A stretch of DNA of 5,763 nucleotides from an uncultured Actinomycetes bacterium (GTDB lineage Bacteria > Actinomycetota > Thermoleophilia > Solirubrobacterales > Solirubrobacteraceae). Position 1 is the stretch's first letter. Each line of letters begins with the position of its first letter. Positions 1-3,875 of the stretch are shown one piece after another. Made by a program: the position numbers and the translations under genes. The stretch lies in the NCBI GenBank assembly GCA_937888775.1, contig CALAQT010000029.1, positions 1 to 5,763 on the forward strand, written 5' to 3'. A model generated the notes under the pieces. That model made no database searches and was not told where the DNA came from. It was given only the letters and a program-made list of their open reading frames with translations.

Positions 1-64
1 GACGAGGCGTGAGGGACCGCCACCTACAAAGTTCTACGAGCTACGGGACAACCTCCGCCCGCCT

Positions 65-118
65 GGAGCAGAAGCTAGATCTCGGCCGCTCGTCGGGGCG
101 ACGACCCCTGGTTCGTGG
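65..118 (+). repeat. Possible third, partial copy of repeat module 1
   Basis: GGAGCAGAAGCT (65-76) and CCTGGTTCGTGG (107-118) resemble the paired blocks GGAGGAGAAGTC and GCTGGTTCGTGG of copy A, with 42 instead of 45 nt between block starts. The part that should lie further left cannot be aligned well. Short, so it could be chance. Confidence 0.3.
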
Positions 119-207
119 AGGCAGTCGCCTCTGGGTAGCTGGTCGAGACTGCTCCGTTTAGCCCAGGCAGAAGCGGTGCCGAGATCTCGCTCGACGCCGC
201 CTTGCCG

Positions 208-642
208 CTACGCGCGGCTAGCCTCAGCCATGTTTTCCGCGTCCCGCGTTCCCATCGCGTCCTGCAGCTGTCCCGTGTCGACATATTGCTGGAAGCTGGT
301 GACTTTGTCGTTGCTCAGCTTCCAGACGTGGCAGACCTGGGCATCGATGCTCTTGCCCGTCGCTTTAAAGACCCCGGTGTAGCGGCATTCGACGGCGACG
401 GTGTCGCCGGCGTCATAGAACTCGTTGGGGGTGACCGTGAAGCCATCCCATTCCGTGGCGAGCCTCATGAACAGGTTCTGCACGATGGCGTCCCCTCCGA
501 TCCAGGGCTCTCCATCAGGCTTGTACGGGTTGCCCTCAGCCTCGCGCCACTCGATGGCGGGATCGAAGATCCCCAACACGCCCGGAACATCACCGCGACC
601 GAACGCTTGATACCCGCCCCTCACGATCTCAACGTTTCCCAT
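208..642 (-). CDS. SnoaL-like / NTF2-fold protein (144 aa)
   Basis: A complete 144-residue protein. The start is the ATG at 642 (reverse strand), preceded by a strong AAGGAAGG ribosome binding site 8 nt away; it ends at a TAG. The layout is that of the SnoaL-like branch of the NTF2/ketosteroid-isomerase fold: an N-terminal helix of the type V-x-x-Y-Q-A-F-x-R-G-D (residues 7-18), then 'FDPAIEW' (26-32), a 'GGDAI' helix (49-53), 'FYDAGDTVAVECRYTG' (75-90), and the last strands 'HVWKL' (105-109) and 'KVTSFQQYVDT' (113-123). Length is normal for the family. Members are small cytosolic proteins with a conical pocket; some are cyclases, isomerases or hydrolases, but many have no known reaction. No substrate can be read from the sequence, and no neighbouring pathway gene helps. 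Family assignment is firm; catalytic activity is unknown. The gene stands alone and its 3' end faces the window start. Confidence 0.92.
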   Translation of the reverse strand: MGNVEIVRGGYQAFGRGDVPGVLGIFDPAIEWREAEGNPYKPDGEPWIGGDAIVQNLFMRLATEWDGFTVTPNEFYDAGDTVAVECRYTGVFKATGKSIDAQVCHVWKLSNDKVTSFQQYVDTGQLQDAMGTRDAENMAEASRA

Positions 643-650
643 CGCTACCG

Positions 651-658
651 CCTTCCTT
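651..658 (-). promoter_or_regulatory. Ribosome binding site of the SnoaL-like gene
   Basis: On the minus strand this reads AAGGAAGG, 8 nt before the ATG at 642. It is purine-rich, complementary to the anti-Shine-Dalgarno, and supports that ATG as the start. Confidence 0.75.
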
Positions 659-679
659 AGATTTGCCCCCGGTCTCGCG

Positions 680-709
680 ATCCTCCCAGCTGGGCCAGCT
701 TCACGTCAA
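680..709 (-). promoter_or_regulatory. Candidate promoter with spacer palindrome upstream of the SnoaL-like gene
   Basis: On the minus strand TTGACG (709-704) is followed after 18 nt by GAGGAT (685-680), a weak -10 box. The implied transcript start lies roughly 30 nt before the ATG at 642. Inside the spacer is a perfect inverted repeat, AGCTGG-G-CCAGCT (688-700), placed where a repressor could block polymerase. The -35 is good, the -10 poor, and the operator role is inferred only from position. Confidence 0.3.
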
Positions 710-955
710 GGTCACCTGGGGTTGAACGTGAGCGAGCCGCGATTTCGCGACGATCGACATCGCCGAGCTGCCCGTAACCAAAGCGACCGCGCCACCCGCC
801 GCTGCCCGAGAGCCAAACCGACCAGCCAGACGTCACCGACCGAGCCACCACCTTTTCACTGAGGCGCAAACGAGGGCTTTACCCGCGATGACACCAGACT
901 GTCGCTTCGATCGGAGAAACAGAAGCAGCAACTCCAACGCGCAGACTTCTGCATC

Positions 956-1074
956 GTCGCCCCAGCAGCTACGAGATCGAGGCTCCCGCTTTAGCTGACC
1001 GCAGCCTCGGAGGAGAAGTCTGCCTGCCGTCTCACCCGTGCCATGAGATTGCTGCTGGTTCGTGGAAGCGGCAG
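956..1074 (+). repeat. Dispersed repeat module 1, copy A (direct repeat of 3483-3601)
   Basis: It begins with GTCGCCCCAGCAGC and contains GCTGGTTCGTG 98 nt later. Both blocks occur in the second copy at exactly the same 98-nt offset. A hand count over the ungapped 119 positions gives 77 matches, about 65%, strongest at the two ends and weak in the middle (about 1026-1045). The module lies immediately left of module 2. No shared reading frame is maintained between copies, so it looks non-coding or decayed. Confidence 0.6.
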
Positions 1075-1115
1075 TGACCGGCGGACTACAAGGCGCACCT
1101 CGTTGTCGTCCATCT

Positions 1116-1209
1116 GAGCGGTGGCTTGGGCAGCGACCTCGTGCCTGCTCGAGCGGCGAAGCGGCTGTGTCCGCACGCCGCGCCGGCAGCTCCTCTCACG
1201 CGAAAGCGC
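1116..1209 (+). repeat. Dispersed repeat module 2, copy A (inverted repeat partner of 3337-3431)
   Basis: The reverse complement of 3337-3431 aligns to this segment with 8 mismatches and one single-base gap over 95 columns. The last 31 bases (1179-1209) are identical, as is a 24-base core containing CTGCTCGAGCGGCGAAG. Similarity continues at a lower level to about 1063 on the left and stops abruptly after 1209 on the right. The pair encloses about 2.1 kb that holds the small membrane protein and the LuxR gene. Confidence 0.85.
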
Positions 1210-1510
1210 GAGCGCGGCCACAGCCTTCCATCGACTGCCGAAGTACGCCTGGGGACCGCGGCCAATAGTCGTGACTGTGTCTTGCGCGTGCCAAGCGCGG
1301 GTTTGACGGGGCCGCGGAGTGAGTGCTAGCGCAGCGTCCGCGGCAGGGTGGGGTGTAGGTGCTCGCAGCCGATTTCCGAGGATCGACATTGGCTTGAAGA
1401 TCGTGTCATCGGGTTGCCGATGGCAGGAGAAGATCTTCCCGTCCAGCCACAGATGTCTGGTCGATCCTCATGTCGGGGCGCTCGTGCTGTCTACGGCGTA
1501 GTGGCCAAGG

Positions 1511-1544
1511 GCCTCGCCTACGTTTCGGCCTCGCCTACGTTTCG
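1511..1544. repeat. Perfect 17-bp tandem duplication
   Basis: The unit GCCTCGCCTACGTTTCG occurs twice back to back, at 1511-1527 and 1528-1544, with no difference. Seventeen is not a multiple of three, so the second copy shifts any reading frame that crosses it. The stop codon of the minus-strand gene ending at 1518 lies in the left copy. Confidence 0.95.
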
Positions 1545-1928
1545 CATGAAGGACGGCGAGGGTTCAACGCGTGTGAGTGTGTTGTGCCGACATGGGGTCA
1601 GCAGGGCCGGACTGGCATCAAGCGCATCGGAGGGGCAGGAGGCGAGTTCGTGGCGGCGGTTGCCGACTTTCGGCGGGCTTCGGCTGGCGTGCCGGGGGGC
1701 GCCCGGTGCGGGCGAGCCCGGTCGCCCGCCGCATCGCGAGGGTCTGGGACCGAGTCGTGGAGGCTCGGGTCCGCGCACCGGCGTCCATGCGCCGCCGCCT
1801 GGACCCGGGGGGGATGGCGAGTCGGTCGTCAGCAAGGATCGATAGACGACGGTCATCGACGCGCATAGCGCGAGGACTACTCCTACATCGAGGGTGCCGT
1901 TGAGCATGTAGGCAAGCGACGTACTCAT
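1518..1928 (-). CDS. Possible small single-pass membrane protein with Pro/Arg-rich tail (136 aa)
   Basis: The supported part is the beginning. An ATG at 1928 (minus strand) is preceded by GAGGAG 9 nt upstream, and the first 33 residues form a short polar start followed by a hydrophobic helix, about residues 12-33 (TLDVGVVLALCASMTVVYRS core). This suggests a membrane anchor with a cytoplasmic or exported tail. From about residue 35 the protein turns into a Pro/Gly/Arg/Ser-rich tail of low complexity that resembles no family I know. Two features make the tail doubtful: a run of seven C on the coding strand (1807-1813), a hot spot for indels just after the helix, and a 17-bp tandem duplication that creates the TAG stop. 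The gene is divergent from the LuxR regulator, 135 nt away. It may be a real small gene with a shorter or differently framed tail. Function unknown. Confidence 0.45.
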   Translation of the reverse strand: MSTSLAYMLNGTLDVGVVLALCASMTVVYRSLLTTDSPSPPGPGGGAWTPVRGPEPPRLGPRPSRCGGRPGSPAPGAPRHASRSPPKVGNRRHELASCPSDALDASPALLTPCRHNTLTRVEPSPSFMRNVGEAET

Positions 1929-1937
1929 ATCTCGAGA

Positions 1938-1943
1938 CTCCTC
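1938..1943 (-). promoter_or_regulatory. Ribosome binding site of the small membrane protein
   Basis: On the minus strand this reads GAGGAG, 9 nt before the ATG at 1928. It is the main reason to place the start there and not at start codons further upstream in the same frame, which would run backwards through the LuxR gene. Confidence 0.55.
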
Positions 1944-1991
1944 GGGACCGTTTGGGTACAGCAAGGCGTTGACGGCAGCTCGGAAGGTTGT

Positions 1992-2020
1992 AGTCCAACG
2001 GTCTTCGCCCCTTGCGTCAA
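1992..2020 (-). promoter_or_regulatory. Candidate promoter for the small membrane protein
   Basis: On the minus strand TTGACG (2020-2015) is followed, after 17 nt, by TGGACT (1997-1992). The -35 is near consensus and the -10 matches only T----T and the A. A start near 1985 would give a leader of roughly 57 nt. Its -35 overlaps the -35 of the opposing LuxR promoter. Confidence 0.35.
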
Positions 2021-2040
2021 TTCGGCGTTCGCCGTATCTT
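2012..2040 (+). promoter_or_regulatory. Candidate promoter for the LuxR-type gene, with palindrome in the spacer
   Basis: TTGCGT (2012-2017), a 17-nt spacer and TATCTT (2035-2040, four of six consensus bases) give a plausible housekeeping-sigma promoter. The implied start is near 2047, leaving a leader of about 17 nt that contains the ribosome binding site at 2053. The spacer holds a perfect palindrome, CGGCG-TT-CGCCG without its outer mismatch (2023-2034), which could be an operator for autoregulation; that role is inferred from position only. Confidence 0.45.
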
Positions 2041-2052
2041 TGGTCGGAAACT

Positions 2053-2058
2053 GGAGGG
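2053..2058 (+). promoter_or_regulatory. Ribosome binding site deciding the LuxR start
   Basis: GGAGGG lies 5 nt before the ATG at 2064. It rules in that start over the in-frame TTG at 2040, which has no ribosome binding site and would overlap the candidate -10 box. Confidence 0.75.
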
Positions 2059-2063
2059 CAGCG

Positions 2064-3137
2064 ATGGGCGTGTTGCGGCAGGCCGACTTGCGCACGGCGC
2101 TCGACGTCGTCGCCGAGCTCGGCGAAGCCGATGACGTTGATGCCTTTGGTGCTGGTGTCGTGGCCGGGCTGCGGCGGCTCATCCCAGCCGACGCGGTCGC
2201 CTACAACGAGATCGACTTCCGTGCAGGTAACGCGATCGTGGTGGTCGACCCGCCCCAGATCTGGTTCGCCGCCTGCGTGGAGGCGCTGGCCCGCTACGGA
2301 TCGCAGAACCCGCTCGTCGCCCACGCCATCCGCGAGCCGCACTTCCCGGCGCTGAAGGTCTCAGACTTCGTGAGCCGCCGCGAGTTTCGCCGGACCGACA
2401 TCTATGACTGCCTGTTCCGTCCGTCCGGACTCGAATACCAGATGGCGTGCGGCTTGCCTGGCCCCCAAGCGCTCGTGGTCGGCATCTCGATCAACCGCTG
2501 CAGCCGGGAATTCTCAGAGCGCGACCGAGCGCTGCTTGACCTGCTACGCCCCCACCTAGTACAAGCTCACGCGCGGGCTGCCGCCCGGGAGCTGAGCCAA
2601 GCGACAATCCTCATGCTCGAGGCCGCGCTCGGTGGAGTCGGTCGAGCAGCGATCCTTCTATCCGCTGGCGGTGTGATCCAAGCCGCGAGCGCTCAAGCGC
2701 TCCAATGGCTCGACGAATACTGTCCGGCGCCACCAAGCGAAGAGATGTTGCCTGAACCGCTCGCCGCCTGGCAAGAGCGCCGCCGCGAGATACTCACCAA
2801 GGGCGGAGCGCGGAGCGGTGACGAGGTACTGGAGATCCGGTGCGGCTCCCGATGCCTGACCATCCGTGCCATTGGCGATCAAGAAGCAGACCACGACCTG
2901 CTCGTCTTCGAAGAACGTCATGAAGTGTCGTGGCACCAACTGCGGATGCTAGGACTAACCCCACGGCAAGCCGAGATCCTGCAGCTGGTCGCCGCGGGCC
3001 GGTCAGACCGCGAGATCGCTTGCCTGCTGTTCGTTAGCGAGCACACGGTCGGTAAGCACCTCGAACACATCTTTACCCGGCTCCAAGTAACTTCCCGCAC
3101 CGCCGCCGCAGCAGTAGCCTGGCAAACCACCCACTGA
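2064..3137 (+). CDS. LuxR-family transcriptional regulator with N-terminal GAF/PAS-like sensory region (357 aa)
   Basis: A complete 357-residue protein from ATG 2064 to TGA 3135-3137. The C-terminus (about 298-353) is a classic LuxR/FixJ helix-turn-helix: 'LTPRQAEILQLVAAG' opens the domain, 'SDREIACLLFVSEHTVGKHL' forms the scaffold and recognition helices, and 'IFTRLQVTSRTAAAA' closes it. The invariant E304, G312, I318-A319, S325, T328-V329 and L340 are present. There is no receiver domain with phospho-Asp and no P-loop, so it is neither a two-component regulator nor a LAL/MalT-type ATPase. Residues 1-170 look like a GAF-like ligand-sensing domain, ending in 'REFSERDRALLDLLRPHL' (148-165), a signature often seen in actinobacterial regulators of this architecture. 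Residues about 185-285 look PAS-like ('AAILLSAGGVIQAASAQAL', 195-213). It should bind DNA as a dimer in response to an unknown cytosolic signal. The divergent membrane-protein gene and the shared promoter region are its most likely targets. Confidence 0.93.
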   Translation: MGVLRQADLRTALDVVAELGEADDVDAFGAGVVAGLRRLIPADAVAYNEIDFRAGNAIVVVDPPQIWFAACVEALARYGSQNPLVAHAIREPHFPALKVSDFVSRREFRRTDIYDCLFRPSGLEYQMACGLPGPQALVVGISINRCSREFSERDRALLDLLRPHLVQAHARAAARELSQATILMLEAALGGVGRAAILLSAGGVIQAASAQALQWLDEYCPAPPSEEMLPEPLAAWQERRREILTKGGARSGDEVLEIRCGSRCLTIRAIGDQEADHDLLVFEERHEVSWHQLRMLGLTPRQAEILQLVAAGRSDREIACLLFVSEHTVGKHLEHIFTRLQVTSRTAAAAVAWQTTH

Positions 3138-3336
3138 ACGCCAGGATGCGTCTGACCGGCGGCCGTCATTGATAGCCCGCGGGTGCTTCCTGGCAACTGA
3201 GCCGGGTTATCATCGCCAGCGCTGAGTGGGGCCGGACCTCCGTCGTCTCGACCGGCGTCCTCGATCAGCGTCCTGGCCTCGGGGCGCACACGAACTGCAC
3301 CAACCGAGCGCCGCAGCGCGACATTCCGGGGCCCTT

Positions 3337-3431
3337 GCGCTTTCGCGTGAGAGGAGCTGCCGGCGCGGAGGTGCGGAGACAGCCGCTTCGCCGCTCGAGC
3401 AGACGCCAGGTCGTCGCCCAAGTCACCGCTC
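3337..3431 (-). repeat. Dispersed repeat module 2, copy B (inverted relative to copy A)
   Basis: Reverse complement of 1116-1209 with 8 substitutions and one extra base. Homology fades but continues towards about 3479 (for example AAGCGG and CGGACTAC blocks match copy A near 1065-1088), then passes directly into module 1. The left edge at 3337 is sharp. Such a sharp edge on one side and a gradual one on the other fits a defined element with a decaying end. Confidence 0.85.
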
Positions 3432-3482
3432 GGTTGGACAAGCCGCGGTAGTCCGTAACAGGGCGGTGTCCGCTTCTGGTTT

Positions 3483-3601
3483 GTCGCCCCAGCAGCCACG
3501 ACGGCGACGCAGCTGCTTCAGCTCGCCGCCGGCCCGAAGCAGAAGCAGGGCGAGCCCCCAATCACGGTGGCGAGGTGCCCGCTGGTTCGTGAATGCGGAA
3601 G
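3483..3601 (+). repeat. Dispersed repeat module 1, copy B (direct repeat of 956-1074)
   Basis: Same GTCGCCCCAGCAGC start and the same GCTGGTTCGTG block 98 nt later as copy A, with no net insertion or deletion; 77 of 119 positions match by hand count. It is in the same orientation as copy A although the adjoining module 2 is flipped. Confidence 0.6.
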
Positions 3602-3675
3602 TCTCGCCCAGCTCCCTGCGTAGCGCGTCCCCGGTTCTGGCGACGAGCAGGGCGCTCTATGCGGCGTGGTTGCGT

Positions 3676-3697
3676 CCCGCTCTGGCGCCAGCGCGGG
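3676..3697. promoter_or_regulatory. Near-perfect 22-bp palindrome upstream of the secreted repeat protein
   Basis: CCCGC-T-CTGGC is followed immediately by GCCAG-C-GCGGG, so 10 of 11 base pairs match, with no loop. A loop-free palindrome suits a dimeric DNA-binding protein better than an RNA hairpin. It lies 107 nt before the ATG at 3804. A weak -10-like GACAAT (3717-3722) lies downstream, but no matching -35 was found. The operator role is inferred. Confidence 0.35.
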
Positions 3698-3790
3698 TAC
3701 GCTCGCGCCGCTCAGCGACAATGTTCGGCGTGCTCGCGAAGCACACCCCGCGAGCGTCCAGACGGGATTTGCGGAACGGCGCGCATAGTG

Positions 3791-3796
3791 GGAGGG
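3791..3796 (+). promoter_or_regulatory. Ribosome binding site of the secreted repeat protein
   Basis: GGAGGG lies 7 nt before the ATG at 3804. It fixes the start directly in front of a signal-peptide-like N-terminus. Confidence 0.8.
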
Positions 3797-3803
3797 TGTA
3801 GGG

Positions 3804-3875
3804 ATGCGGGGGCGCTTCTTGATAGCCGTGATCGGGTGCGTGGTGCTGTCGACGCCTGCCGCGGCGGGCGCGGCG
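3804..3875 (+). other. Predicted signal peptide coding segment
   Basis: Residues 1-24: a short Arg-containing start, the hydrophobic core FLIAVIGCVVL (5-15), then a helix breaker (STP) and AAAGAA. Cleavage after an Ala in 21-24 is likely. V-I-G-C at 9-12 resembles a lipobox, but a Cys this close to the start leaves too short a hydrophobic stretch, so signal peptidase I is the better guess. Confidence 0.65.

Larger units (their letters stand above)
661..1517. other. Gene-free stretch carrying repeat block A
   Basis: No reading frame here has a convincing start, ribosome binding site and protein-like composition together. Several frames stay open only because stops are rare at this GC content. 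The recognisable content is two repeat modules at 956-1074 and 1116-1209, both present again at 3337-3601, plus the end of a 17-bp tandem duplication at the right edge. The stretch 1210-1510 shows no RNA gene, terminator or clear gene. One minus-strand segment around 1389-1467 reads somewhat like protein (including 'HLWLDGKIFSCHRQPDDTIF') but has a stop just upstream and no ribosome binding site, so at most it is a gene remnant. Confidence 0.6.
3138..3803. other. Gene-free stretch carrying repeat block B
   Basis: Between the LuxR stop and the next ATG there is no reading frame with a ribosome binding site and protein-like sequence. The first 200 bases (3138-3336) show nothing recognisable: GCCAGG (3140-3145) could pair with CCTGGC (3189-3194) across 43 nt, but there is no T-run, so I do not call a terminator. 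Module 2 of the dispersed repeat sits at 3337-3431 (inverted) and module 1 at 3483-3601 (direct). A near-perfect palindrome at 3676-3697 lies upstream of the large secreted-protein gene. Confidence 0.6.

Noticed and set aside
90..104. Hairpin TCGTCG-GGG-CGACGA downstream of the SnoaL-like gene as terminator
   Set aside because: The stem is only 6 bp and no U-run follows on the minus strand, so a terminator call is not supported.
202..660. Plus-strand 152-codon frame opposite the SnoaL-like gene
   Set aside because: Antisense shadow; the minus-strand frame has family motifs and a strong ribosome binding site.
991..1389. Minus-strand 132-codon frame, with a somewhat protein-like stretch just upstream
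   Set aside because: No ribosome binding site, a stop near 1470 in the same frame, and it crosses both repeat modules. At most a gene remnant.
1348..1845. Plus-strand 165-codon frame
   Set aside because: Gly/Pro/Arg-rich, no recognisable motif, crosses the tandem duplication and lies opposite the small membrane-protein gene.
2040..2063. Upstream TTG start that would lengthen the LuxR protein by 8 residues
   Set aside because: No ribosome binding site in front of it and it overlaps the candidate -10 box; the ATG at 2064 has GGAGGG 5 nt upstream.
1929..2342. Upstream extension of the small membrane-protein frame on the minus strand
   Set aside because: It would run antisense through the start of the LuxR gene and has no ribosome binding site; the ATG at 1928 has GAGGAG at good spacing.
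3784..3789. CATAGT as -10 box for the repeat-protein gene
   Set aside because: No -35 at proper distance, and transcription would start within the ribosome binding site.
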